From positions 1 through 35,308 of the IMG/VR virus record IMGVR_UViG_3300044946_000342: a stretch of 35,308 nucleotides of DNA. One strand, written 5' to 3'. Shown here one piece after another: positions 1-7,533 of this stretch. Below the pieces are notes generated by a model. That model worked only from the letters and a program-made list of their open reading frames with translations. It ran no database searches and was not told the DNA's origin. This DNA comes from a virus. Numbering within the stretch: the stretch's first letter is position 1; each line of letters opens with the position of its first letter. A program made the translations under genes and the position numbers.

Positions 1-127
1 TGGCGCAAAGAAGCCGTGGACTTCCACCACTGCCGTGGCCGGTGTGCCGGTTTGCTTCACGCACACCGCGCTTTGCAGCGGCGCGATCAGCGGCGTGCGC
101 ATCCCTAAGAAGCTGGCCAGCGCTGGC
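1..127. repeat. Terminal direct repeat, left copy
   Basis: The first 127 bases are identical to 35182-35308. A repeat of exactly 127 bp is a common assembler k-mer length, so the simplest reading is a circular molecule of 35,181 bp written with a k-mer overlap and not a biological terminal repeat. The reading frame of the gene crossing the edge stays open across the join, which supports this. Confidence 0.95.
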
Positions 128-1671
128 GCGGCCGCCGTGACGGTGGAATACGTGATCGCGGAAAGGTTCGCCGTCCCCGTGCCGCAATTCGATCCCGTGC
201 CCGTCACCAGTTGTACTGCGCTCGCCGTGCCCGTGGTGGTGGTGTTCACCTGAATGTCCGTGACGTACGCGCGCACGGCAACGTTATTGATCGTGGTAGG
301 CGGCGCCTGGCATTGCGTGGTGGTGGCCGTGGAGATCGTGACGTTGCACACAAACTGATTCGGAAATTGCGCATCCTCACGGCTAACCTGCGCGCCCGTG
401 GGATCTGCCTGCACGGAAATCGCTGGCTGCGTAATGGTGGAAGGCGTGGTGCCCGTCAACTCTGCGGCCATCGCGCCGGCAGCCGTGCCGCTCGAGAGAG
501 TGAACGTGATGGTATCGGCCGCAGCGGTGGAAAGCGTGCTCCGCGCCCACACCACAATGCCGGAAGCCTGCTGGCCATCATTAAAGGTGATCTGCGTAAC
601 CGGATTCCACGTGCCGCCCTGCGTATCCGCCACGCCGCTAACGGTGCACGGCACCACGCCCGAGCAGCGCACCGCAGCGATCAGCGAACTATTGGCCAGC
701 GTATTGCCGGTGTAGGCCACCACGCCCGAGCCGCTAGCCAGATTGGCTTGGCGCACGGCCGTCGCCGGCGAAGAAAACAGCACAATCGCGGCAATATCCT
801 GCCCAGCCGGCGTGGAATTCGCAAACGTGCGCTGAAATTTTTGCCCTGCAGAGACGTTGGCCAGAAAGGCCATAGACATTTGTGGCGCGCCGCCCGTACA
901 TCCGCCAGGGAAGGCCGCCACGCACGCCCAGGGAGCCACGATCGAAGTGGCCGAAGCATCCGAGAGACTGGCTTCAAACGCTAGGCCGAATTCGCCGCTG
1001 GCAGTGGGCGTGGGCGTAGTGGCCACGGTGACGACGCCGGCCGTTCCGGACGGCACGCCCACGGATCCAGTATTGAAATTATCGATGCCTGTGGTAAGGA
1101 AATTCGTGTTTACGGGGAGCTGCAAGCCGCCATCGATGATCGGCAGCACGGCACCGCCGCTTTGCTGCTGCGCCACCACGCCTTGCACGTTGGCGGCGAG
1201 CTGGCCGCCGGTGCTGACTACCGTTCCCCCGGGCGGGCCGATCAGCGAACTAAAAGCGGTTTGCGCGCCGGTATAGCTTACGTTGTACTGCGCGCCGGGC
1301 GTGCAGGTGACCGTGACGATGATTTTGGGATAGTAGCCGGAAGCCTGAACGATATAGACCGTGCCGGGCCCAAGCGTATTCGCAAAAGAGATTTGCGGAT
1401 TCGAGATTTTATAGGTAGAGATGGCGTCTTGCGCGTCAATCTCCACCACCATAGAAGCGGCCGTGGAAATCACCGCTGCTTGGTGCGCAATTTGTCCGAT
1501 GTTGGTGATGAAATAGAATTGCGGCGCGCCACTGCAGGTGTTGGTGACGAAGGATTGCTGCACGGTCTGCAGCCCAACGTCGCCGATGAATTGCGCGCGG
1601 GCCACCTGCGGGAAGGCCATGCCGAGCAGAGACAGCAGCGCGGCGAACAGAAGTTTCTTTGCTTTAAGCAT
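1..1671 (-). CDS. Secreted beta-rich structural protein (crosses contig join; about 557 aa)
   Basis: The frame opens at ATG 1671 behind a good ribosome site (AGGGGG) and stays open to base 1. The stop TAG lies at 35179-35181 once the circle is closed, giving about 557 residues. The N-terminus is a clear Sec signal peptide (MLKAKKLLFAALLSLL, cleavage after ARA before QF). The rest is Thr/Ser/Ala/Gly/Val-rich with few charges, as in beta-sandwich fibre or surface proteins. The middle carries a recurring pattern seen in secreted beta-sandwich domains (N-x-L then V-x-D-x-x-G-x-T-W, then D-T-I-T-x-T-L-S). It is followed 19 nt later by the spike gene, so it may be a spike partner or host-attachment protein. 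The signal peptide is unusual for a virion protein. No specific family is assigned. Confidence 0.85.
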   Translation of the reverse strand, partial: MLKAKKLLFAALLSLLGMAFPQVARAQFIGDVGLQTVQQSFVTNTCSGAPQFYFITNIGQIAHQAAVISTAASMVVEIDAQDAISTYKISNPQISFANTLGPGTVYIVQASGYYPKIIVTVTCTPGAQYNVSYTGAQTAFSSLIGPPGGTVVSTGGQLAANVQGVVAQQQSGGAVLPIIDGGLQLPVNTNFLTTGIDNFNTGSVGVPSGTAGVVTVATTPTPTASGEFGLAFEASLSDASATSIVAPWACVAAFPGGCTGGAPQMSMAFLANVSAGQKFQRTFANSTPAGQDIAAIVLFSSPATAVRQANLASGSGVVAYTGNTLANSSLIAAVRCSGVVPCTVSGVADTQGGTWNPVTQITFNDGQQASGIVVWARSTLSTAAADTITFTLSSGTAAGAMAAELTGTTPSTITQPAISVQADPTGAQVSREDAQFPNQFVCNVTISTATTTQCQAPPTTINNVAVRAYVTDIQVNTTTTGTASAVQLVTGTGSNCGTGTANLSAITYSTVTAAAPALASFLGMRTPLIAPLQSAVCVKQTGTPATAVVEVHGFFAP

Positions 1672-1807
1672 TCAGCCCCCTACATATTGAATCTGTCGCG
1701 CTGTCCAGGACGAATCTTCCATGCGGCCACTGGCCAGCACCGAAAACGCCACCAAATACGGCATGCACGGAAGTGTAGGCGAATGTTTCCAATCGCTACC
1801 GTCATCC

Positions 1808-2491
1808 CTAGATCCAAACGTCTGCCGCTTCGATATCCGTTGGGTAGTTCCATCCAACGAAGCGGCCGCCAACGCGCTGGCCGGCAACGATCACGCCGCC
1901 ATCCGGCCCGGCGGGATTATTAAAGGCCACAAGCTGCAGCACCTGATTTTCAAAGATGCGGAAGCCGGGAATCTCCGTGGGGCTGGCGGGATTCCCCAGC
2001 GAAGCCGGAATGGAGTTGTAGGACGTGGCACCAGGCGGCGGCGTGCCATCCACCAAGATGCGCCAGATGATATCGCCTGTGCCCTCCACCCAGCCGCCGC
2101 CAACAAAATTGTTGGCCACTTTATAGATCACGCCGTTGCGGCCTGGCGGCACGACGTAAGAAACGATCACGGCGGTGGCGCCGATCGCGGGCAGCAGGAC
2201 GTAGTTATCCTGATCGATGTTTTCCCAGTTCTGGATCCCGCGTGGGAAGGTAACGTAATTGATCCCGTCAATCTTCATCGTTTGGACGGGATCGGGCTGA
2301 TCGGAATCGCCAGTGGCAGAGCCATCGGGGGGAGTGTCTTCGTAGACGGGCTGCTGCGCCTTCCGTTCCAGTAAGTCTTCGCAGGTAACGCCATCTGCCA
2401 AACCCTGCAGAGAGACGCGCGGATCGAAACGCCGGCCAGAAAGCGACATGCGCGGATTGAAGCGCCGCTGAAGATGAAAAACACTTGACAT
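1808..2491 (-). CDS. Putative jelly-roll minor capsid or vertex protein (227 aa)
   Basis: Residues 8-30 contain a small duplication (RRFNPRMSLSG then RRFDPRVSL). From about residue 85 the protein is a run of short beta-strand-like segments with turns (PPGRNGVIYKV, GDIIWRILVDG, FRIFENQVLQLVAFNN, GRFVGWNYP), a style typical of single jelly-roll virion proteins. It starts 3 nt below the stop of the membrane protein gene upstream and precedes the secreted protein at 1671 after a 136-bp gap. No catalytic motif is visible. The jelly-roll call is a judgement from strand pattern and neighbours, so it is moderate at best. Confidence 0.65.
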   Translation of the reverse strand: MSSVFHLQRRFNPRMSLSGRRFDPRVSLQGLADGVTCEDLLERKAQQPVYEDTPPDGSATGDSDQPDPVQTMKIDGINYVTFPRGIQNWENIDQDNYVLLPAIGATAVIVSYVVPPGRNGVIYKVANNFVGGGWVEGTGDIIWRILVDGTPPPGATSYNSIPASLGNPASPTEIPGFRIFENQVLQLVAFNNPAGPDGGVIVAGQRVGGRFVGWNYPTDIEAADVWI

Positions 2492-2494
2492 AAC

Positions 2495-3496
2495 TTAGAC
2501 TCCCCTCAAAAGAAAGAAACCGCCAATTACTATCGCGGCGATCGGGAGCCAATCGCCAGGCACTCCCGGCGCCGCTACTGCTGCCGCTGGCGTGGCGGTG
2601 GTGAACGAAGGCACGGAGCTGGTGGGCGCGGCTACGGTGTTGGGCGCCACGGGCGCGCTTGGCATGGTGGCTTGCGAATAAAACGGAGCGTAACTGCTTG
2701 CGGGCACAGCGGCTGCGGGCGCTGTGGTGTTTGGCCGCGATGGCGCTACTACCTGCACGGGCGCAGCGGCGGGCGCGTTCGCGGCGTTGATCATGTCTTG
2801 GAGCTGGCTTTCCATCACCAGGCAGATCGCTTCGAGCTCCATGTACATCACGCATGCGGCGTTGCAATCGTTATAGATGGCGCCCACAGCGCTGCGGAAA
2901 TCGCCTTTCAGCGATTCCAGCGCGGCGATGCCGTCTTGCGGCGTGGCCAAGCCGCTCGAGACGGCTTGCGCGATGATGCTCAGATAATTATTGGCTGCGG
3001 GGACGGCCGAGCAAAGCACCGTCTGCTCTTTGGCCACGGCTTGCGCGTGATGATTGATCAGCGTGCTAAAAAGCCCCACGATGGCGGAGACGGCGATCGA
3101 TACGCCCATCGTGATGGGCGCGGCCAGCATGCCGGCAGAAGTGGCGAGCTGCAGCCCTGTCAAGGCCAGTCCTGTGGAAGTTTGCGCCAGCTTTAGATCT
3201 GTCTGCGCGCCAGAGGGGGCGCCTGTGGCGGCCGCGCAGTCCACCGTACCGGGAATGTAAGCCACTTCGCCGGCGGCGCCCACCATGTGGCCCGCCGCAG
3301 CGGCGGCGGCGATGGCCGTTTTGCTGCCGGCGTTGACGTGAGCATCCGAGCCGATCACTTGCGCAGCGGCGGCGCTGGGAGACATGGCGCCAAGCCCGCG
3401 CAGCCTGCGATACACGCCGAGCGAACGCCCCCCGCCGGGATAGTGGCTCATCCCGTGACAACCACAATCGTGCCCGCTTGCGCATGCACAGCCCAT
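2495..3496 (-). CDS. Ala-rich tail-anchored membrane protein with Cys/His N-terminus (333 aa)
   Basis: The start at 3496 is chosen because its ATG overlaps the upstream TAA by one base (TAATG). The N-terminus is rich in Cys and His (GCACASGHDCGCHG) and may bind metal. A hydrophobic segment near residues 130-150 (TMGVSIAVSAIVGLF) is followed by a helical region with several Cys, a long Pro/Ala/Val linker, and a final hydrophobic anchor (DWLPIAAIVIGGFFLLRGV). This last architecture is shared with four proteins at 9.5-13.8 kb. It is probably a virion membrane protein. No named family is recognised. Confidence 0.8.
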   Translation of the reverse strand: MGCACASGHDCGCHGMSHYPGGGRSLGVYRRLRGLGAMSPSAAAAQVIGSDAHVNAGSKTAIAAAAAAGHMVGAAGEVAYIPGTVDCAAATGAPSGAQTDLKLAQTSTGLALTGLQLATSAGMLAAPITMGVSIAVSAIVGLFSTLINHHAQAVAKEQTVLCSAVPAANNYLSIIAQAVSSGLATPQDGIAALESLKGDFRSAVGAIYNDCNAACVMYMELEAICLVMESQLQDMINAANAPAAAPVQVVAPSRPNTTAPAAAVPASSYAPFYSQATMPSAPVAPNTVAAPTSSVPSFTTATPAAAVAAPGVPGDWLPIAAIVIGGFFLLRGV

Positions 3497-3816
3497 TACA
3501 CTGGAACGCTTTTGAAAGCGTCGATCTCCTCTTGAATCTTTCCGCAGATATCTTCTCGGCAAATCATCAGCGAACGGCGGTGATCTAAAGCCCTATGCAC
3601 GATACCTTTGTCGCCTTCCAAGTATTCGAGCGCGTTTTCTTTTGCTACTTCTTTCATCACGCTGATGATCGTGCCGCGCACCACGCGCGTTCCATCTGGC
3701 GGCAGAAATCCATCCTCGGCAACTACTCCGCGATGATTGATCATCACCGTAGGTTTGCTGAGAGGCGGTTTCCCGTCTCCGATAAGGTAATGAACAATGC
3801 GCGGTCCTGTTTTCAT
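3496..3816 (-). CDS. Hypothetical protein (106 aa)
   Basis: The ATG at 3816 overlaps the stop of the upstream gene, and the 3' end overlaps the next ATG by one base, so the gene is fixed by coupling on both sides. The protein is mixed alpha/beta and charged, with no signal peptide or membrane segment (MKTGPRIVHYLIGDGKPP...). It contains PTVMINHRGVVAEDGFLPPDG and a helical C-terminus with IQEEIDAFKSV. No family is recognised. Its position between two structural candidates suggests a capsid assembly or minor virion role, which is inference only. Confidence 0.75.
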   Translation of the reverse strand: MKTGPRIVHYLIGDGKPPLSKPTVMINHRGVVAEDGFLPPDGTRVVRGTIISVMKEVAKENALEYLEGDKGIVHRALDHRRSLMICREDICGKIQEEIDAFKSVPV

Positions 3817-4460
3817 CAGTCTGGCCAGTTGAATCGGCGCACCATGCCGAACAGCGCTACCTGGCATTCGTTGTTTGCGCCGCTGGTGTCTTGATTCTGG
3901 ATGATGATCAGCGCCTGCGAATTCGGCCCGCCAAAGCAATACGGCTCGCGCAGCATAAACGGCTGGCAGCCAATCGTTACGCCGCCGCATTGCAGCGCGG
4001 CCACCACGCCGCGGCCCGCCAGACGCACGCCCGGCTTCTCTTGCAAGTCGCCCATGATGCGCCGGCCCACATCCTGCCAGGTGTAATACCGCTTTTTGGC
4101 GTCGTAGATTTGCATGCGGAAGCCGCCGGCCTGCGTCGACGTCTGCATCAAACCAAAAAGATGAAACTCGCGCTGGAAGTTGATGCGTAGCTGCGTAGTG
4201 GCTAGCGCGGGGAGCAACGCCGTACCCACTTCCCAGCTCGGGCAATAGCCATCTTCAAAGCCCGGCGGATGTTTTTCGCCCAGGCGATAGACGGCGTGCT
4301 GATAACTGTCCAGCGGCAGCATGCGCGCCAGATAGTTGATCAACACGTTGGGATCTTTGCCGGGATTCATCGGCCGATGGAAGGATGCCGAGCGTCCCGC
4401 AGCGCTGGCTTGCGTGTTGCCGGAAGCGTTCGAATTGCCGTTGCCATCGCCTGCGTACAT
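3816..4460 (-). CDS. Putative structural protein (214 aa)
   Basis: The start at 4460 is preferred over an upstream TTG at 4499 because GGAAGGAT sits 7 nt before the ATG. The N-terminus is Gly/Asn/Ser-rich and probably flexible, then a globular region follows with aromatic and beta-type segments (QLRINFQREFHLFGLMQTS, YYTWQDVGRRIMGDL, QALIIIQNQDTSG). It ends FGMVRRFNWPD. It lies in the block with the likely capsid protein and is coupled to the 106-aa gene downstream. No homologue is recognised. A minor capsid or penton-type role would fit the neighbourhood. Confidence 0.7.
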   Translation of the reverse strand: MYAGDGNGNSNASGNTQASAAGRSASFHRPMNPGKDPNVLINYLARMLPLDSYQHAVYRLGEKHPPGFEDGYCPSWEVGTALLPALATTQLRINFQREFHLFGLMQTSTQAGGFRMQIYDAKKRYYTWQDVGRRIMGDLQEKPGVRLAGRGVVAALQCGGVTIGCQPFMLREPYCFGGPNSQALIIIQNQDTSGANNECQVALFGMVRRFNWPD

Positions 4461-4469
4461 TCGTGCTAT
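4441..4469 (+). promoter_or_regulatory. Plus-strand promoter for the lone 72-aa gene
   Basis: TTGCCA (4441-4446), a 17-bp spacer and TGCTAT (4464-4469) lie just before the plus-strand gene at 4493. A ribosome site (AGAGGTGA, 4482-4489) follows. The promoter is embedded in the 5' end of the minus gene 3816-4460. Confidence 0.55.
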
Positions 4470-4492
4470 CCTTCCGCCCCCAGAGGTGACAA

Positions 4493-4711
4493 ATGACAAG
4501 CTATCTGTGGAACGTCGAGTACATCTACTCAGATGAAAACATTCCGAAGCGAAGTAGCGGACCTAATTCCTTTGTCGCACCGGATCTAGACAACCTTCTG
4601 CAACTCGTTAAAACCCACATCGCAGAGTTGCCGTTTAAGTTCGTTGAAATCACAAAAATCTCCCGAGACGAACAAGTGATCATTGCACGCTCGGCCGCGG
4701 CCAGAGTTTGA
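4493..4711 (+). CDS. Lone plus-strand small protein inside the late unit (72 aa)
   Basis: This gene fills a gap of about 220 bp in the minus-strand chain where no minus frame looks coding. It has a strong ribosome site (AGAGGTGA, 3 nt before ATG) and a plausible promoter of its own at 4441-4469. The protein is soluble with a normal composition (MTSYLWNVEYIYSDE..., ...LLQLVKTHIAELPFKFVEITK) and no recognised domain. Its base composition is lower in GC than its neighbours. The 3' end overlaps the end of the convergent minus gene by 32 bp. The arrangement resembles a moron: an independently expressed insertion inside a structural operon. Confidence 0.75.
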   Translation: MTSYLWNVEYIYSDENIPKRSSGPNSFVAPDLDNLLQLVKTHIAELPFKFVEITKISRDEQVIIARSAAARV

Positions 4712-5114
4712 AGCCGCTGAAAACAATTTCTGTGACGTTGGGCGCGGCGCTGGTATCCGTGAAGAGCAGCGAATACACGCGCGTTGCCGGCATCACATAG
4801 GGCACCGCCAGAGGGAATGAGGCGTTTAGCGTCGCCGTGCCGGCCCAATTGTCGATGTTGATGCCGTTGAAGATGGCGCCGCCGGCCTGCGCTTGCGGCG
4901 ATGTGCCGATAAAGTCGCGGCCTGTGGCTTGTTCCTTCATCAACACCTTGAGCAAGCCGGATGTGCGGCTCGCGAGCGTCCACCACCATTCGAAATCCGC
5001 ATCGGAGAGAATTTGCAGCGCGTTGGGATCCTGCACGGCGCTCGCCGGCACGGTGCGATCCAGCACGTAGCTGAAATACTGCCGCTCGAATTGATCGTCT
5101 AAAGCTGAATTCAT
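4680..5114 (-). CDS. Putative beta-sandwich minor capsid protein (144 aa)
   Basis: The gene follows the likely major capsid gene after a 113-bp gap holding a terminator-like hairpin. GGAGAT precedes the ATG. The N-terminal half is helical with an aromatic cluster (DADFEWWWTLASRTSG). The C-terminal half is strand-rich, with the run ...FPLAVPYVMPATRVYSLLF and ...VTEIVFSGFKLWP, a pattern I associate with small beta-sandwich virion proteins. No membrane segment is present. The structural role is inferred from style and position. Its 3' end overlaps the plus-strand gene 4493-4711. Confidence 0.75.
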   Translation of the reverse strand: MNSALDDQFERQYFSYVLDRTVPASAVQDPNALQILSDADFEWWWTLASRTSGLLKVLMKEQATGRDFIGTSPQAQAGGAIFNGINIDNWAGTATLNASFPLAVPYVMPATRVYSLLFTDTSAAPNVTEIVFSGFKLWPRPSVQ

Positions 5115-5144
5115 TTCTATCTCCGAAGTGGGTTTCAGCCACTT

Positions 5145-5203
5145 TATAAAAAGAGACTAGCTACCGATGCTCACTCTCGCCATCATTCGATGGCAGTCTA
5201 GTC
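5145..5203 (-). terminator. Terminator-like structure after the capsid gene
   Basis: Read on the minus strand, GACTAG (5203-5198) pairs with CTAGTC (5160-5155). It encloses a second hairpin GCCATC/GATGGC (5179-5194) with a 4-nt loop. The outer stem is followed by TCTTTTTAT (5154-5146). It could terminate part of the transcripts after the capsid gene and so lower downstream expression. The outer stem is only 6 bp. Confidence 0.5.
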
Positions 5204-5227
5204 GTGATGCTTAACATCCTTTTCGAA

Positions 5228-6016
5228 TTAAAGGATCGCGCGCGCCAGCACGCCTTCCAAATACACATGGGCGTTGATGCCCGTACCCTGAACGCCGCCC
5301 GTGGCCGCGCCAGCCAAAGCCGCAATCGTGCTGAACGCCGCCACGCCGGTGATCGTTGGATCAAGGATCACAGCGAAGTTTTGGTTCTGCTCGATTAGCT
5401 GCCCGAGGATGGGCTCCATCGGATCCAAGCCGGGAATCTGCGGCATGGGATCGGTGATGGATGCCACGTTCTGCGCTGTCGGCCAGCCGTTGCTGGAGGT
5501 CAGTGCAGTTTGGTTGGTAGCCACCGCGGTGGTAACGGCTGCGCCGCTGACGAAACCGCCGGCACCTGCAGGCGTCTTGCTGACAATCGATTGCCAGTAA
5601 AGTTTTCCGGAAATCGATAGGTCAAACTGCGTCTGCCCGATGAAAGCGTTCAAGTCAGAAGGAGCCGCGTCCGAACGCACGATCGTTGCTGGGGCCTTGA
5701 CCAAGAATTTCTTGGGGGCGTCCAACATTCCGTTCTGGACAAGGTTGGTGTGGTACTCCGTTTTCGTGAAGGCCGCGCCGCCCGCCGGAGTATACGATGT
5801 GCCGATTGCCGTGGCGAAGAGCTGCTGCTTCGTCACCTGCGTGGCCACCGCTACGCCGTAAAAGTCGTAGATCGGCTGAACGAGATATTCGAGCTGACCT
5901 GCAACGATCGGGTTTTTGCGGAAACTCTGAAAATGCGGACGCCCCACTTCCTTTTCTTCCAGCACGGGCAAATGCGCGTAACGCGATTCGTACCGTGATG
6001 CATGTTTACTGTTCAT
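5228..6016 (-). CDS. Candidate major capsid protein (262 aa)
   Basis: A soluble protein without signal peptide or membrane segment, led by a strong ribosome site (GGGGTGA). Features: N-terminal region LPVLEEKEVGRPHFQSF, then VQPIYDFYGVAVATQV, the segment LFATAIGTSYTPAGG followed by TEYHTN, a strand-rich centre (FDLSISGKLYWQSIV), a flexible Gly/Ala/Thr region and a hydrophobic C-terminus. It stands alone between two hairpins, one a probable terminator, as a highly expressed gene might. Adjacent genes are small beta-rich proteins and a basic Ala-rich membrane protein. I recall similar YTPAGG...TxxHTN proteins in uncultured phage contigs but cannot check. The jelly-roll capsid assignment is inference. 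Confidence 0.6.
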   Translation of the reverse strand: MNSKHASRYESRYAHLPVLEEKEVGRPHFQSFRKNPIVAGQLEYLVQPIYDFYGVAVATQVTKQQLFATAIGTSYTPAGGAAFTKTEYHTNLVQNGMLDAPKKFLVKAPATIVRSDAAPSDLNAFIGQTQFDLSISGKLYWQSIVSKTPAGAGGFVSGAAVTTAVATNQTALTSSNGWPTAQNVASITDPMPQIPGLDPMEPILGQLIEQNQNFAVILDPTITGVAAFSTIAALAGAATGGVQGTGINAHVYLEGVLARAIL

Positions 6017-6063
6017 TTGTTTTCACCCCGCTTTCCGAACATGAATTTCGCTTCTGAAATCTG

Positions 6064-6092
6064 TCCGCGCCGTTCGCTAAAACCGGCGCGGA
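6064..6092 (-). other. GC-rich hairpin ahead of the capsid gene
   Basis: TCCGCGCCG (6064-6072) pairs perfectly with CGGCGCGGA (6084-6092), with an 11-nt loop. It lies in the 83-bp gap between the membrane protein gene (6100-6624) and the capsid candidate. No U-tract follows on either strand, so it is more likely an mRNA stabiliser or processing site than an intrinsic terminator. Confidence 0.5.
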
Positions 6093-6099
6093 GCTAACC

Positions 6100-6624
6100 T
6101 CATCCGTAGCTGCCTGCGTAGCGGCTGCGGAAGCGGTGATACCCGAGGCGGCCACTGACGTGGCTGCCTGCCGGCGGAGCTACCAGGACGGGGCCGGATG
6201 GAGTTGCCACCAGCGTGCCTGCGCCGCGATTGACCGGGATGTTGCCCGGACTTGCGACCAGGTACTGACTGGAAGCCGTGGGAATGCCAAACCAGCTTGG
6301 CGCATAGAGCCCCAAGCCGGGCGTGTTGATGCCCGCCTGCTTTAGAGCCTTTAGCACCGTGATGGCCAGCCCGCCTTTCAGCGCGTCGCCACCATGATCG
6401 CCGATCATCTTGCCCACGAAGCCCATGCCGATCGCTGCCGCCGCCGAAGCTGCTACGCCCGCCCAGCCCGTGCTGAAACTCGGCGCAACCATCCCCGGCA
6501 ATGCGGCGGCGCCGACTGCGCCCGCAGCAACGAATGCCGCTTCTTTCACAATGCCGCCGCTCAAGCCGAATGGATTCCTTCGGTGATGGTGGCGCTTGTG
6601 ATGATGCTTTCTGTGATATGCCAT
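6100..6624 (-). CDS. His/Arg-rich basic membrane protein with RRNP motif (174 aa)
   Basis: The start at 6624 is preferred over an in-frame ATG at 6669 because AAGGGGGG lies about 10 nt upstream. The N-terminus is extremely basic (MAYHRKHHHKRHHHRRNPF). Two Ala/Gly-rich hydrophobic stretches follow (residues about 22-70), then GDALKGGLAITVLKALKQAG and a Gly/Pro/Tyr-rich tail. The layout suggests an internal membrane protein with a nucleic-acid-contacting basic arm, useful for packing DNA under a membrane. The RRNP motif recurs in other late proteins. No family name is assigned. It lies immediately upstream of the capsid candidate. Confidence 0.8.
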   Translation of the reverse strand: MAYHRKHHHKRHHHRRNPFGLSGGIVKEAAFVAAGAVGAAALPGMVAPSFSTGWAGVAASAAAAIGMGFVGKMIGDHGGDALKGGLAITVLKALKQAGINTPGLGLYAPSWFGIPTASSQYLVASPGNIPVNRGAGTLVATPSGPVLVAPPAGSHVSGRLGYHRFRSRYAGSYG

Positions 6625-6677
6625 TTTTTGTTCACCCCCCTTCCGGCAAAAAGTCGTTTGTCTATTCAAGAAAATCG

Positions 6678-7364
6678 TTAGCCGGCGATGAACGATCCGC
6701 CGACGAAATACGCTTCGTACTTGCCGTCACTGTCCGGATGGATCTCCACCAGCAGCGCGCCATGTACGCCTTCGGACTTCATCCAGGTGATGCGGCCAAA
6801 GCCGGAATCTTTTCCTTTGCCGCAGAGCACCTGCAATTGCAGCAGCGGCTGAAAGATCAAATAGGTTTTGCCGCTGATGCGGTCCTTGATCGTGCCGCAC
6901 GCGCGATCGCCCACCACGGAGCATCCGGCAAAAAGCTGCGGGATGCGCGGAATATCTGGCTTGGTGCAATCCGCCGCCGGCGCCGTCTTAAAACCTGTCC
7001 AGCGCGGATCCGGAATATCCGGCAGCGCGTTCATTTTGAAAGGCAGCAGCAGATCGTTGCGATCGCGCGAGACGGCCAGGATGGGCGCGTTGTTATGGTG
7101 CAGCCAATCGAGCGTGCAAGCTGCCCACGCTTTGCGCTTCCACTGGCCAAAGCCGGCCATCATGCCGCGGCCGATATCTTTGCTCTGGCTCAAACCCGCG
7201 CTGCTGCGCTGCCCTTCCCATAAAACGCTGGTGAGTTTGCCGATTTTGGTGTATTCGCCGCGGCGGATGAAGTCCTGCTGGATGCGCAGCCGATCCGTAA
7301 GCGTAAAAGGCGAACTGGTGATGATCGATGCGCTGCGATTCGGTGCTGTGGCCGTTGCGGACAT
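6678..7364 (-). CDS. Putative virion protein (228 aa)
   Basis: The start at 7364 is supported by AGGAGATAGG directly upstream, which overlaps the stop of the 55-aa gene. The protein is globular with mixed strands. Segments include FTLTDRLRIQQDFIRRGEYTK, KAWAACTLDWLHHNNAP, a Cys-containing middle (SVVGDRACGTIKDRISGKTY) and a strand-rich end (GALLVEIHPDSDGKYEAYFVGG). There is no signal peptide or membrane segment. It sits just upstream of the basic membrane protein and capsid genes, so a structural or assembly role is likely. No homologue is recognised. Confidence 0.75.
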   Translation of the reverse strand: MSATATAPNRSASIITSSPFTLTDRLRIQQDFIRRGEYTKIGKLTSVLWEGQRSSAGLSQSKDIGRGMMAGFGQWKRKAWAACTLDWLHHNNAPILAVSRDRNDLLLPFKMNALPDIPDPRWTGFKTAPAADCTKPDIPRIPQLFAGCSVVGDRACGTIKDRISGKTYLIFQPLLQLQVLCGKGKDSGFGRITWMKSEGVHGALLVEIHPDSDGKYEAYFVGGSFIAG

Positions 7365-7365
7365 C

Positions 7366-7533
7366 CTATCTCCTATATTCCTTAACGCCTGTTACTTTCT
7401 CTCCCACAATCTCGGCGCCGGGAGTTTGCAACCATCTCTCTGCAATACTCTTGGCTTCCTCGGCAGTGGCAGCTTTCACCGTGTAGAAACCTTTGATCAG
7501 CGAGACTTCCCAATACTTTAGTTCCGGATCCAT
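7366..7533 (-). CDS. Small hypothetical protein (55 aa)
   Basis: ATG at 7533 lies inside the end of the upstream gene (16-bp overlap). The TAG at 7366-7368 is embedded in the ribosome site of the next gene, so the gene fits the chained operon. The protein (MDPELKYWEVSLIKGFYTV...AEEAKSIAERWLQ) has a beta-beta-helix-beta look, with a predicted amphipathic helix rich in Ala and Glu. This resembles small SPOR- or ferredoxin-fold modules in outline only. No family is assigned. Confidence 0.7.
   Translation of the reverse strand: MDPELKYWEVSLIKGFYTVKAATAEEAKSIAERWLQTPGAEIVGEKVTGVKEYRR

Noticed and set aside
1-127. Terminal repeat as a biological direct terminal repeat or packaging end
   Set aside because: The exact length of 127 equals a usual assembly k-mer, and the coding frame continues over the join. 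Circularity is the simpler reading.
1672-1807. Three short minus-strand frames between the 227-aa and 557-aa genes (for example ATG 1805 to TAG 1680)
   Set aside because: All three frames are open for about 40 codons with no good ribosome site. One may be real, but they cannot be told apart by eye.
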